From Cupriavidus gilardii J11 (GTDB lineage: Bacteria > Pseudomonadota > Gammaproteobacteria > Burkholderiales > Burkholderiaceae): 41,253 nucleotides of DNA. Below the pieces are notes generated by a model that was given only the letters and a program-made list of their open reading frames with translations, searched no databases and was not told the origin of the DNA. The first letter of the stretch is position 1. Every line of letters starts with the position of its first letter. The position numbers were made by a program, and so were the translations under genes. Below, one piece after another: positions 8,368-16,351 of this stretch. The stretch spans positions 44,502-85,754 of the forward strand of contig NZ_VLJN01000020.1 in assembly GCF_007829435.1 (NCBI RefSeq), written 5' to 3'.

Positions 8368-9018
8368 TCACAGATAGGATTGGATCAACTGGCCCAGGAG
8401 CTTTTCCCAGCCACCGATCAACACGAAGATCAGCAGCTTGATCGGCAGCGAGATCGTGATCGGAGAGACCATCATCATCCCCATCGCGAGCAGCACGTTG
8501 GAGACGATAAGGTCGATCGCGACGAAGGGCAGGTACAACAGCAGCCCGATCTTGAAGGCCTCCACCAGTTCGCTGACCGTGAAGGCGGGGATCAACACCA
8601 CCAGGGAATCGTCGGGAATCCGGTTACGGTACGGCTCCGGCCACATCCGGGCCCCGATGTCGACGAAGAACTGGACCTGCTGCGGGTTGACCTTGTCCTT
8701 GATGAACTGCCGGTACGGCTCGAGAACGCGGGTCTCGACCTGCTCATAGACGTCCGGCCCCTCCAGCTTCAGCGGCGCCGTCTTCAGGTTGTCGTTGATC
8801 GCCATGCCGACGGGCGCCATGATGAACAATGTCAACACCAGAGACAGGCCATAGATGGCCATGTTGGGCGGAATCTGCTGGATTCCGAGCGCATTTCTGA
8901 GCGTGGACAGCACGATCGATATCTTCAGGAACGACGTGCCCATCACGATGAACAGCGGCAATAGCGACAGGGCGAAAAGCAGCAGTACGAGCTGCAGGGG
9001 ATGATCGGCGATCGACAT
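8368..9018 (-). CDS. sctR: T3SS export apparatus protein SctR
   Basis: 216 aa (SsaR is 215). Highly conserved family segments are present: VMGTSFLKISIVLSTLRNAL near residues 25-44, GIQQIPPN, LIPAFTVSELVEAFKIGLL and FVAIDLIVSNVLLAMGMMMV. SctR builds the pentameric core of the export gate. ATG at 9018 gives the family N-terminus MSIADHPLQL, although the bases just upstream on the coding strand are a pyrimidine run with seven C and no Shine-Dalgarno sequence. A GTG at 9111 would add 31 residues that do not resemble the family. Confidence 0.95.
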   Translation of the reverse strand: MSIADHPLQLVLLLFALSLLPLFIVMGTSFLKISIVLSTLRNALGIQQIPPNMAIYGLSLVLTLFIMAPVGMAINDNLKTAPLKLEGPDVYEQVETRVLEPYRQFIKDKVNPQQVQFFVDIGARMWPEPYRNRIPDDSLVVLIPAFTVSELVEAFKIGLLLYLPFVAIDLIVSNVLLAMGMMMVSPITISLPIKLLIFVLIGGWEKLLGQLIQSYL

Positions 9019-9150
9019 GAAAGGGGGGCGGCGACGGACTCGTTGTTGACAGCCATTGTGCGCAAGCAGCGGTCGGCCACGTATCGGGCCGATGCCTGAA
9101 CTGGCGGCCACTGGCGTCTGCCATCGCGTTACCGGACAAGGCCGTGGGCA
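9019..9150. other. 132-base gap between sctQ and sctR
   Basis: This is the longest spacer inside the core apparatus block (sctI to sctU), where most junctions overlap or nearly touch. It ends, in the coding direction, with a C-rich tract (CCCCCCC then TTTC) right before the sctR start. No promoter or terminator was recognised in it. Confidence 0.4.
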
Positions 9151-9399
9151 CTATTCGATCCGCATCACCAGCTTGTCGCCGACCCGCAGCAGCGTTCCCG
9201 ATGCCACGGCCTGCCCCGACACTGTCAGCGTGACGCGGCCATGGCTGGCGTGCGTGAGTTCGAGGACTTGCCCCGCCTGCAGATCCCGCAGCGTGTCCAG
9301 GGACATCGACAGGCGCCCCACCTCCGCGACGGCCGTCAGCACGATGCTGTCGTCGCCAAGCTCACCGGGCCGCAGCGTCGCATCGGCGTTGTGCTCCAT
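9151..9399 (-). CDS. Short C-terminal form of SctQ from an internal start (candidate)
   Basis: In frame within sctQ, an ATG at 9399 (protein starts MEHNADATLRPGELGDD) is preceded by a strong Shine-Dalgarno sequence, GGAGGA at 9408-9413 (minus strand), 8 nt from the ATG. Translation from it would give an 82-aa protein consisting of just the C-terminal SpoA domain. Several SctQ genes (SsaQ, YscQ, SpaO) are known to make such a short form by internal initiation, and it partners full-length SctQ in the sorting platform. The site matches that known arrangement in place and spacing. Confidence 0.72.
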   Translation of the reverse strand: MEHNADATLRPGELGDDSIVLTAVAEVGRLSMSLDTLRDLQAGQVLELTHASHGRVTLTVSGQAVASGTLLRVGDKLVMRIE

Positions 9400-10239
9400 G
9401 CTGTGTTCCTCCTGATAGATCTGTTCGACGCACCACGCGCCGTCGTCATAACGGACACGCGCCAGCGGACGCTCGGCCGTGAGCCATGCATGCCCGTGCT
9501 CCACGGCAACCGCGTGGTCCAGCACGATGCCGTCGCCGGGCGCAAGAGCCAGCAGCTGCGCGCGGGTCAGGCGCGCCCATCCAGCGGAGAGAGCCACTGG
9601 TATCGGCGGGATCGACAGGCGGGGGCGCTTGTCTTCCATCGTTTGCGCCAGCGCCGCGATCCATGGCTCCGGCCAATCGAGAAGGCGCAAGTCCAGCTCG
9701 GCGCCATCGCGGCACAGCGTCAGCGTCGGCGCGATGGCGCGCGCGCAACTGCCGGCCTCGATACCGGCGAAGCGGGGCAAGCCGAGACCCGCGCGCTCGA
9801 CATGCGGCAGCAGGGGCAACAGTGCCCACTGCCCGAGCAACCCGACCAGGTCCGGCGGAATGTGCTGCAGCTTCTGCACCGCCAGTCGCGGCGCGAGCCA
9901 GTCGCACCACGCCTGCGCATCGGCCCATGCCCTGGCGCGCTGCCCGTCGATCTGTACGGACAGCACTACGCCGTCACCGCCGCACGGCTTCAGATCGAGT
10001 ACGATGCTCGCCTCCTCCGATTCACCGTGCGCCGCCCGACCCGAGGGGTTTCCGTTTTCGTCATGGCTCGCGCCGTCCAGCGTGTCGATGGCGCCACCGA
10101 ACAGTTCGCCATCCCGCAGATCGTCAAGCACCCCCAGCGCAGCTGGCGCATCCCCCATCCGTGGGCGCTGCGACGTACGCCCGCCGCCAATGGCACGCGC
10201 CAGCTCAAGTTCCTGATCACTCCAGTCATCGAGTAGCAT
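9151..10239 (-). CDS. sctQ: T3SS cytoplasmic sorting-platform (C-ring) protein SctQ
   Basis: 362 aa. The C-terminal roughly 75 residues form a SpoA/FliN domain (VGRLSMSLDTLRDLQAGQVL, then SGQAVASGTLLRVGDKLVMRIE); a second, weaker SpoA-like segment lies at about residues 195-290. SctQ forms the sorting-platform pods that recruit SctK, SctL and the ATPase. ATG at 10239 is chosen because GGAG lies 7 nt upstream and family proteins begin near there; the frame is open to a GTG at 10290. It overlaps sctP by 14 nt. An internal start produces a probable short form (separate entry). Confidence 0.92.
   Translation of the reverse strand: MLLDDWSDQELELARAIGGGRTSQRPRMGDAPAALGVLDDLRDGELFGGAIDTLDGASHDENGNPSGRAAHGESEEASIVLDLKPCGGDGVVLSVQIDGQRARAWADAQAWCDWLAPRLAVQKLQHIPPDLVGLLGQWALLPLLPHVERAGLGLPRFAGIEAGSCARAIAPTLTLCRDGAELDLRLLDWPEPWIAALAQTMEDKRPRLSIPPIPVALSAGWARLTRAQLLALAPGDGIVLDHAVAVEHGHAWLTAERPLARVRYDDGAWCVEQIYQEEHSMEHNADATLRPGELGDDSIVLTAVAEVGRLSMSLDTLRDLQAGQVLELTHASHGRVTLTVSGQAVASGTLLRVGDKLVMRIE
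9408..9413 (-). promoter_or_regulatory. Internal ribosome binding site within sctQ
   Basis: GGAGGA on the minus strand, 8 nt before the in-frame ATG at 9399. It is stronger than the ribosome site of sctQ itself, and it encodes the Glu-Glu pair of the YQEEHSMEH stretch. Confidence 0.72.
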
Positions 10240-10771
10240 CGGCAATCTCCAATCGAACCTTATGTCCGGTCTCATCCGCGACCTGTTCACACAGCGATGA
10301 TCTGGCGTCGCAGAGGCGCCGATGCTGCTGCCTGTTCAATGGACGCAGCGTCACGACGATCTGTCCGGCATGCAACGCGGCCTGCAATTCGACGCCCGCC
10401 CACTGCCCCTGCGTGAAGCGCAGATGCAGCGCGCGGCCCGATGAGGCCATGCCGACCTCGGCGCCTGCCGGGAACAATCCGTCCCGCGCGGCCACCGCGC
10501 CCGCGGTGTCGGCCATGCCGCCGCGTTGCGCGCGCTGCAGCGCTTCCGACGTCCTGCCAAGGCCGGCGGCAAGCGTCATCCATGCGGGCAGCTGCGGCTC
10601 GCCGGCCGCTTGCGGCAGTGGATCGTCGTCGTTCGTCCGACCCTGCCTGGCACGCTGCCGCTTGCGTATTGCCGCTTCGAAGCGTGCCCCCTCGTCCGTT
10701 CCCGCGCGAGGCCGCGTATCGTCTTCGCGAACCACGCGTCGACCCCCGTTGTCCATTGCCGGCACAGTCAT
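10226..10771 (-). CDS. sctP: T3SS needle-length regulator SctP (short form)
   Basis: 181 aa, start overlapping the sctO stop (ATGA). The N-terminal half is hydrophilic and disordered-looking. The C-terminal part (about 105-178: ALHLRFTQGQWAGVELQAAL, then IVVTLRPLNRQQHRRL) fits the FliK/HrpP substrate-switch domain that contacts SctU. Position between SctO and SctQ is diagnostic. SctP acts as a molecular ruler; at 181 aa it is short for the family, which would predict a short needle if the ruler model holds here. Confidence 0.8.
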   Translation of the reverse strand: MTVPAMDNGGRRVVREDDTRPRAGTDEGARFEAAIRKRQRARQGRTNDDDPLPQAAGEPQLPAWMTLAAGLGRTSEALQRAQRGGMADTAGAVAARDGLFPAGAEVGMASSGRALHLRFTQGQWAGVELQAALHAGQIVVTLRPLNRQQHRRLCDARSSLCEQVADETGHKVRLEIADATR

Positions 10772-11163
10772 TTCGCCTCCCTGACGACGGCGTTCAGTTT
10801 TTCCTGCCCGCGCAGGTTCTCGCGCAGCGCCCGGCTCGTGTCGGCCACGGCCGCGCGGCGCTCGGCGATCTGGCTATCGATGCGGCGCAGGCCAGCCTGG
10901 ATCTGCTGCTCGTCGCGATAGAAGTCGGCGAACATCCGCTTGAGGCGGGGAAAGTCGCGTGGCCCAACCTGGTGCTCACTGTCGCTGGCGCTGCGCCAGG
11001 CCACCCGGACCTCGCGTTGCCGGTTGCGTTCGGCATCCTGCAGCGTCCGGCACTGCCGGATTTCCTCGTCCAGCCGACGTGCGCGATTGCGCAGTCCGGC
11101 CTCGCGGCATTTCTTGATGGCAAGCAGCTGGCCGAGCAGCTTCTTCATGTCAGGCGCTGGCAT
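10768..11163 (-). CDS. sctO: T3SS central stalk protein SctO
   Basis: 131 aa, almost entirely two long antiparallel helices (coiled coil), rich in Arg, Glu, Gln and Lys: the FliJ-like stalk that sits in the ATPase hexamer and links it to SctV. The start at 11163 (MPAPDMKKLL) is preceded by GGAGG at 5-nt spacing. An alternative ATG at 11148 overlaps the sctN stop as ATGA and would remove five residues. Located between sctN and sctP as in other injectisomes. Confidence 0.88.
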   Translation of the reverse strand: MPAPDMKKLLGQLLAIKKCREAGLRNRARRLDEEIRQCRTLQDAERNRQREVRVAWRSASDSEHQVGPRDFPRLKRMFADFYRDEQQIQAGLRRIDSQIAERRAAVADTSRALRENLRGQEKLNAVVREAK

Positions 11164-12485
11164 CGTCCCTCCACCACCTGCTGCAGCTTGTGAAGCGTCG
11201 TGTCGTAGTCGCATCGCTCATCGCGTCCCTGGCACAGGAACGCTTCCAGCGCGGGGCGGCGGTCGAGCGCATCGTCCGCGTCCGCATCGTTTCCGCGTTC
11301 GTACTCGCCCACACGCACCAGCAGCTCGATCTCCTTGTATTGCGCCAGCAGGCGGCGCGCTCGACCGGCGAGGCGGCGGTGCTGCTCGCTGGTGACCTGA
11401 TGCATCACACGACTGGTGCTGGCGGGGATATCGATGGCGGGATAGTGGTTCTTCTCGGCCAGCTCGCGCGACAGCACGATATGGCCGTCGAGGATGGAGC
11501 GGACTTCATCGGCGATGGGCTCGGTCATGTCGTCGCCCTCGACCAGCACGGTGTAGATGCCGGTGATGCTGCCCACGGCCGCCCGGCCGGCGCGCTCCAG
11601 AAGCCTCGGCAAGCGGGCAAATACGCTGGGCGGAAAGCTTCCCGCCGCCGGCACCTCGCCCGCCGCCAAGCCGATCTCCCGACCGGCGCGCGCGAAGCGC
11701 GTCAGCGAATCGACCATCAGCAGAACGTTAAGACCCTGATCGCGAAAGTACTCGGCGACGGTTGTGGCGGTGTAGACGGCCTTCAGCCGTTCCAGCGCCG
11801 GCCGGTCGGATGTCGAGACCACGACCACCGACCGCGCCCGGGCCTCCGCAGACAGCGTCTGGTCCAGGAACTCGCGGACCTCGCGGCCCCGCTCTCCGAC
11901 CAGACAGAGCACCACGACGTCGGCCAGGCTGCCGTCGCAGATCATGCCGAGCAGCGTGCTCTTGCCACCGCCCGCCGCCGCGAAGATGCCAATACGCTGG
12001 CCGCGGCCGCACGTCAGCATGCCGTCGATCGCACGCACACCAAGCGGCAGCGGCTCATCGATCAGTTCGCGCGTCAGCGGATCCGGCACGTTGGCCTCCA
12101 GTGGAAGCGTTTCGCAATCCGGCGGCACGGGCGGCCCGCTCATGCGGCGCCCCAGCCCATCGATCACCGAGCCGATCAGATGCGGCCCCACGGCGATCCG
12201 GTGCTCGCTGCCGAGCGGCCGCACCAGCACGCCGCAGGTCATTCCGACCGGCTCGGAGAACGGCGACAGCAGCGCGGTCTCGCGCTGCAGGCCGACGACC
12301 TCGGCCAGCATGTCGTTCCCGATGACGCAGAGCTCCGCGAGCCCGGCGTCCGGGAGGCTAGCCTTGATCAGCGTCGGCCCCACTTCGATCACGCGGCCGA
12401 ATCGCTCGACCCCATTGCCGTGGATACCGCCGTGAAGACGGGCGGCCACCAAGTCGCGCATCACATCCGGGTCAGGCAAACGCAT
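11145..12485 (-). CDS. sctN: T3SS ATPase SctN
   Basis: 446 aa. F1-ATPase-beta-like: N-terminal barrel (about 1-95), Walker A FAAAGGGKST with Lys175, Walker B-like LNVLLMVDSLTRFA near residue 250, and the type III/flagellar ATPase signature around PSVFARLPRLLERAG. It strips chaperones and unfolds substrates at the base of the export gate. The gene overlaps the sctV end. ATG at 12485 lies 9 nt after GGAG; ATG at 12491 is also in frame but only 3 nt from it. Confidence 0.95.
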   Translation of the reverse strand: MRLPDPDVMRDLVAARLHGGIHGNGVERFGRVIEVGPTLIKASLPDAGLAELCVIGNDMLAEVVGLQRETALLSPFSEPVGMTCGVLVRPLGSEHRIAVGPHLIGSVIDGLGRRMSGPPVPPDCETLPLEANVPDPLTRELIDEPLPLGVRAIDGMLTCGRGQRIGIFAAAGGGKSTLLGMICDGSLADVVVLCLVGERGREVREFLDQTLSAEARARSVVVVSTSDRPALERLKAVYTATTVAEYFRDQGLNVLLMVDSLTRFARAGREIGLAAGEVPAAGSFPPSVFARLPRLLERAGRAAVGSITGIYTVLVEGDDMTEPIADEVRSILDGHIVLSRELAEKNHYPAIDIPASTSRVMHQVTSEQHRRLAGRARRLLAQYKEIELLVRVGEYERGNDADADDALDRRPALEAFLCQGRDERCDYDTTLHKLQQVVEGRCQRLT

Positions 12486-14532
12486 CGTCATACTCTCCAA
12501 TCAGATCGATGTTGCCCAGCACATGCAGCTGGACGTCGTCGCCCAGCTCCTGAAACGACAGCACCGGCAGCCGGAACAGTTCGCGCTCCAGGAACTTGCG
12601 CAGGAAGCGGCGCACGTCGATGGCCGTCACCAGCGCGCCATCCACCTCCTCGCGTCCGGCAATGCCGGCCTTCACCCGTGCCACGATGCTTTCGATCTGG
12701 TCGGCCTGCAGCGTCGAGTACGCGCCCGCGGCGGTCTGGCGCACGGAGTCGCGAATCATGTTCTCGATGGCATCGCCGATCAGCCACACGTTGGCGCGAC
12801 CCGTTCCCCGGGTCTGCCGGCCGACGATCTGCCGGCGCAGCGCCACGCGCACATACTCGGTCAGCATCACGGTTTCCTTCTCCTTCGGTGACCACTCGAT
12901 CAGGGCTTCGAAGATCGAGCGCAGGTCGCGGATCGAGATTCCCTCGGCCACCAGGCGCTGCAACACCTCGGAGATCTTGCTGATCGGCAACTGCCGCTGC
13001 AGCTCCTTGACCAGTTCGCTGTAGCGCGCTTCCATTGCGTCCATCAGGAAACGGGTTTCCTGCACGCCGACGAATTCGTCGGCAAAGCGGTCGAGCGCCA
13101 GCGACACGACATAGCGGATCGCGGCGGCGCCGCTGAACAATGGCAAGCCCGCCTGCTCGAACGCGGACCTGTGCTGCGGCTCTATCCACTGCAACGTCAT
13201 GCCACCGAAAGGCAGTTCGTCGACGCGACCCGCCAGCGGGTGAGGCGGACTCTGGCGGCCCAGCAGCAAGTGGTCTGCCGGCGCCGTCACGCTCATCACC
13301 GGCTCGCCATAGAGCAGCACGGTGAGGCTGGCATCCGGCAGCGACGCATCCTGCGCAATCTCGATCTTGGTCAGTGCGATACCGAGGCGCTCGAACTTCT
13401 CCCAACGCAGGCGTTCGAGCTCATCCGACAACTCGGGCATCGCGGCCACGTCCCTGGACGCGCGCAAGGACACCGGTTCGGCACCCGGCGACATGCTGCT
13501 GGCGCCTTCTTCGCCCTCGGCGGTGGCGCTACCGGCGCCGTCGGGGCTGGACAACCTCGCCCGCGCGCGCTTGCGTGCCAGCATGCCGAACATTCCGACC
13601 AGAGCTGCCAGCGGCAGGAAGACAAGGGCTGGGAACCCGGGCACCAGCGCGAACGCCAGCATCACGCCCGCTGCGATCAGCAGGGCATGGGGTTGACGCG
13701 AGAACTGATTCGACAGGTCCTGCGCCAGGTTTTCGCGCTTCTCCCCGGGAACCCGCGTGACGACGATACCGGCGGCGATGGAGATAATTAGTGCCGGAAT
13801 CTGTGCGATCAGGCCGTCGCCGATCGACAGCACCGAGTACACCTCGAGTGCGCCGCCGACGCTCATGTCGTGCTGCATGGTGCCGACCGCGATCCCGCCG
13901 ATGATGTTGACCAGGATCACGACGATGCCGGCGATGGCGTCGCCCTTGACGAACTTCATCGAGCCGTCCATTGCGCCGTACAGCTGGCTTTCCTTCTGCA
14001 CCAGCTGACGCTGGCGCTTCGCCTCCGCCGCGTCGATGGTGCCGGCGCGCAGGTCGCCGTCGATACTCATCTGCTTGCCCGGCATTGCATCCAGCGAGAA
14101 GCGCGCCCCGACCTCGGCCACGCGCTCGGCGCCCTTCGTGATCACGATGAACTGCACCACGGTGATGATCGAGAACACGATGATGCCGACGGCCAGGTTG
14201 CCCCCCACCACGAAGTTGCCAAACGCGGTGACGATCTCGCCCGCGTCATGCTGCAGCAGGATGAGGCGGCTGGTGCTGACCGTCAGCGCGAGGCGGAACA
14301 GCGTCGTGATCAGCAGCAGCGACGGCAGCGCGGACAGGTCAAGCGGATCGCGCACGTAGATCGCCGTCATCAGCAGCACCAGCGACAGCCCCAGGTTGAC
14401 GGCAATCAGCACGTCGACCAGGATCGTTGGCAGCGGCAGGATCATCATGAAGACCGCGATCATCAGGATGATGGCCAGCACCACATCCTGACGGGCGCCC
14501 ACCGCGGCCAGCCACCCGCTGAGCCGCTTCAT
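12472..14532 (-). CDS. sctV: T3SS major export gate protein SctV
   Basis: 686 aa, FHIPEP family. The first roughly 330 residues hold eight membrane helices with the signature RDPLDLSALPSLLLITTLFR, followed by the FHIPEP loop region (RFSLDAMPGKQMSIDGDLRA). The cytosolic C-terminal domain (about 350-686) forms the nonameric docking ring for chaperone-substrate complexes and the gatekeeper. The start overlaps the stop of the 56-aa membrane protein gene (ATGA); the end overlaps sctN. Closest known relatives by family feel are SsaV/EscV. Confidence 0.95.
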   Translation of the reverse strand: MKRLSGWLAAVGARQDVVLAIILMIAVFMMILPLPTILVDVLIAVNLGLSLVLLMTAIYVRDPLDLSALPSLLLITTLFRLALTVSTSRLILLQHDAGEIVTAFGNFVVGGNLAVGIIVFSIITVVQFIVITKGAERVAEVGARFSLDAMPGKQMSIDGDLRAGTIDAAEAKRQRQLVQKESQLYGAMDGSMKFVKGDAIAGIVVILVNIIGGIAVGTMQHDMSVGGALEVYSVLSIGDGLIAQIPALIISIAAGIVVTRVPGEKRENLAQDLSNQFSRQPHALLIAAGVMLAFALVPGFPALVFLPLAALVGMFGMLARKRARARLSSPDGAGSATAEGEEGASSMSPGAEPVSLRASRDVAAMPELSDELERLRWEKFERLGIALTKIEIAQDASLPDASLTVLLYGEPVMSVTAPADHLLLGRQSPPHPLAGRVDELPFGGMTLQWIEPQHRSAFEQAGLPLFSGAAAIRYVVSLALDRFADEFVGVQETRFLMDAMEARYSELVKELQRQLPISKISEVLQRLVAEGISIRDLRSIFEALIEWSPKEKETVMLTEYVRVALRRQIVGRQTRGTGRANVWLIGDAIENMIRDSVRQTAAGAYSTLQADQIESIVARVKAGIAGREEVDGALVTAIDVRRFLRKFLERELFRLPVLSFQELGDDVQLHVLGNIDLIGEYDDAFA

Positions 14533-14699
14533 CGGACGGCCTCCATCAGGCGCCGCAGCCCGCGGCTGATGGCCTGGGCGCAGCGATATGCCAGGCCGGC
14601 CAGCAGCGCGCCCGAGCAGAACACGATGGCCGCCAGCAAGGCCGCGATAATGGCCATGCCCGCCAGCGCGGCGGCAACGATGGCTCTGGCCAGCGTCAT
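14529..14699 (-). CDS. 56-aa membrane protein embedded in the T3SS operon, unknown function
   Basis: ATG at 14699 overlaps the stop of the SsaM-like gene (ATGA), and the stop overlaps the sctV start (ATGA). The double coupling argues strongly that it is translated. Residues 4-40 are a long hydrophobic stretch rich in Ala, Ile and Leu (about one long or two short membrane helices), followed by a basic amphipathic C-terminus (AISRGLRRLMEAVR). I do not recognise the family; SPI-2 has no named gene between ssaM and ssaV. It could assist SctV insertion or assembly, but nothing in the sequence proves this. Confidence 0.68.
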   Translation of the reverse strand: MTLARAIVAAALAGMAIIAALLAAIVFCSGALLAGLAYRCAQAISRGLRRLMEAVR

Positions 14700-15064
14700 G
14701 ACTCTTCCCTCACGCAGGCTTCCAGCAGCCGCCGTTGCGCCCGTATCGTCCGGTACCACAGCTCGGCCCCGGAACCGGTTGGCATCGCCCCCGATACGAA
14801 CAGGCAATCGTCCACGCGGAACACGCGCAGCGGCACGCCGGCCATGCAGGCCGGCGACCACCGTGTCAGCAGCGAACGGAGGCCGCTGTCCGCCACAAAC
14901 GGATCGACGGGACGCATGGTAGACAGCATCACGCGGCTATCCCGGATCTCGACAAACATTTGAAATTCCCCTTCATGGATCTCGACGCGGGGTTCAATCG
15001 TGATGGGCTTGACGTCCATCAGGCGAAACAGCTTTTCCAGGTTCCGCAAGGTTCCGATGTCCAT
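14696..15064 (-). CDS. ssaM: SsaM/SepD-like T3SS substrate-switch protein
   Basis: 122 aa from ATG 15064, the same length as SPI-2 SsaM. GGAGG lies about 11 nt upstream. The C-terminal half follows SsaM closely as I recall it: an LLxRWSPACMAGVPLRVF segment (residues about 66-84), then GSGAELWYR and a terminal helix. Together with SctW (SsaL) and SsaB, SsaM forms the cytosolic complex that orders translocators before effectors. The frame is open to an upstream ATG at 15187, which would add 41 unconserved residues. It lies between sctW and the small membrane gene before sctV, as ssaM lies between ssaL and ssaV. Confidence 0.82.
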   Translation of the reverse strand: MDIGTLRNLEKLFRLMDVKPITIEPRVEIHEGEFQMFVEIRDSRVMLSTMRPVDPFVADSGLRSLLTRWSPACMAGVPLRVFRVDDCLFVSGAMPTGSGAELWYRTIRAQRRLLEACVREES

Positions 15065-15190
15065 GGCGCTTCCGCCTCCATTACCGGGCCACCGCGGTGG
15101 CCGCGCGGGCTCTGCCCCCATTGGCACGCCTGGCGGGATGATGCGCGCGCGGCGCGAGCGGGCGAATCCGGCCCATACCTGAAACATGCA

Positions 15191-16351
15191 TCAGCACGAC
15201 TCGCCATCCTGTTGCGGGTCCGGGGACGCCTCAGCGACGTCCTGCGCGTTGCTGGGTGGCGCCTCCGGCTCGGCCTGATCGAGGTCTTCGCCTCGCTCGA
15301 TGAACTCGGCCAGGGCGGACAGCACCTGATCGCGGTGGTCGTCATCGCGAAAGCACGGGTCGGGCAGCAGCTTCACCATGCGGTTGATGTCCCGGGCCAG
15401 TTTGAAACCGCGCCGCGGCTCCAGGGGAATCGCCTCGCACGCCGCCTGCAGCCAGTCCGCATAGAGCCAGCCCTGATCGATCATGCGGATCAGCAGGCCG
15501 AGCACCGCGTCGGTCTCGACGGTTGGCTGGCCCAGGCCGATCGCGATTCGCGCGCATTGCTCCTCGCAGCCGAGGAAGATCAGCAAGCGCTTCAGGTCAC
15601 GCACCACCGCCGCTAGCCGGACGCCTTCGGGAGGATCGTCATCGAGCCCGGCCAGTTCGGCGCCCAGCGCGCGAATCAATACCTTGACCTTGCGGCGCCG
15701 GTCGCCGACCCCGGACAACTCGGCGAAGAATGCCGCCAGGCCCTGCTGGACCACGCCCGCACGCTGGTACAGGTTCTTCAGCTGTGTCATCAGCTCCGGC
15801 TGCATCGCGCCAAATTCCAGCCAGCCCAGCATGGCCAGTTCCCAGTCCCGGCCCGAACCCAACTGCTTGGCCAGCCGATCTTCCAGGCGCGTGCGCCGAC
15901 GCCCCGGCCGATGCTGCTCCGCCATCGCGGCGAGCACCAGCGCCATCGCGGCCGGATGCAGTTCCGCCTTGTCCAGCACAGAGAACAGCTCGTCTTCATC
16001 GTCCAGGCCGATGAACTGCTGCAGCAGATGCTCGATGCGGGGGTCCTTTGCCGACAACAGGCTCTTGGCCAGCTTGCCGACGAAGGCGCGCGCCACCAGC
16101 GCCTCGTTGCGCCGGTCTCCACGCAGCAGCGCATGCAGCTTGGCGGCATGGACATTGGCAATGCCGCTTTCGGCCATACGCCGCGTGACATTGAGCGCCT
16201 TGGCCGCCAGGTCGATCGCCGACCGTGCCGGCATCATTTGCTGCGGACCGCGCTGCGGCATCGGCACGCCGGCCTGCTGAACCGTCGCCGGGGCCGTAAC
16301 GGGCGCGGCCGGGCGCGGCACCGGCGTTGGCGACTGCACCTTGTTAGTCAT
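15191..16351 (-). CDS. sctW: T3SS gatekeeper SctW (SsaL/SepL/YopN-TyeA type)
   Basis: 386 aa. A Pro/Ala-rich N-terminus (1-45) is followed by three helical bundles typical of the gatekeeper family; the last (about 255-350, with LLGLLIRMIDQGWLYADWL and INRMVKLLPDPCF) corresponds to the TyeA-like part. The tail is acidic. The protein docks on SctV and prevents early effector release. It overlaps sctL by 8 nt, and 126 nt separate its stop from the SsaM-like start. Confidence 0.88.
   Translation of the reverse strand: MTNKVQSPTPVPRPAAPVTAPATVQQAGVPMPQRGPQQMMPARSAIDLAAKALNVTRRMAESGIANVHAAKLHALLRGDRRNEALVARAFVGKLAKSLLSAKDPRIEHLLQQFIGLDDEDELFSVLDKAELHPAAMALVLAAMAEQHRPGRRRTRLEDRLAKQLGSGRDWELAMLGWLEFGAMQPELMTQLKNLYQRAGVVQQGLAAFFAELSGVGDRRRKVKVLIRALGAELAGLDDDPPEGVRLAAVVRDLKRLLIFLGCEEQCARIAIGLGQPTVETDAVLGLLIRMIDQGWLYADWLQAACEAIPLEPRRGFKLARDINRMVKLLPDPCFRDDDHRDQVLSALAEFIERGEDLDQAEPEAPPSNAQDVAEASPDPQQDGESC

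Noticed and set aside
9019-9111. Extension of sctR to GTG 9111
   Set aside because: The 31 extra residues are Arg/Pro-rich and unlike the well-conserved SctR N-terminus.
15065-15187. Extension of the SsaM-like protein to ATG 15187
   Set aside because: Would add 41 residues without family match; the 122-aa form equals SsaM in length and has GGAGG upstream.
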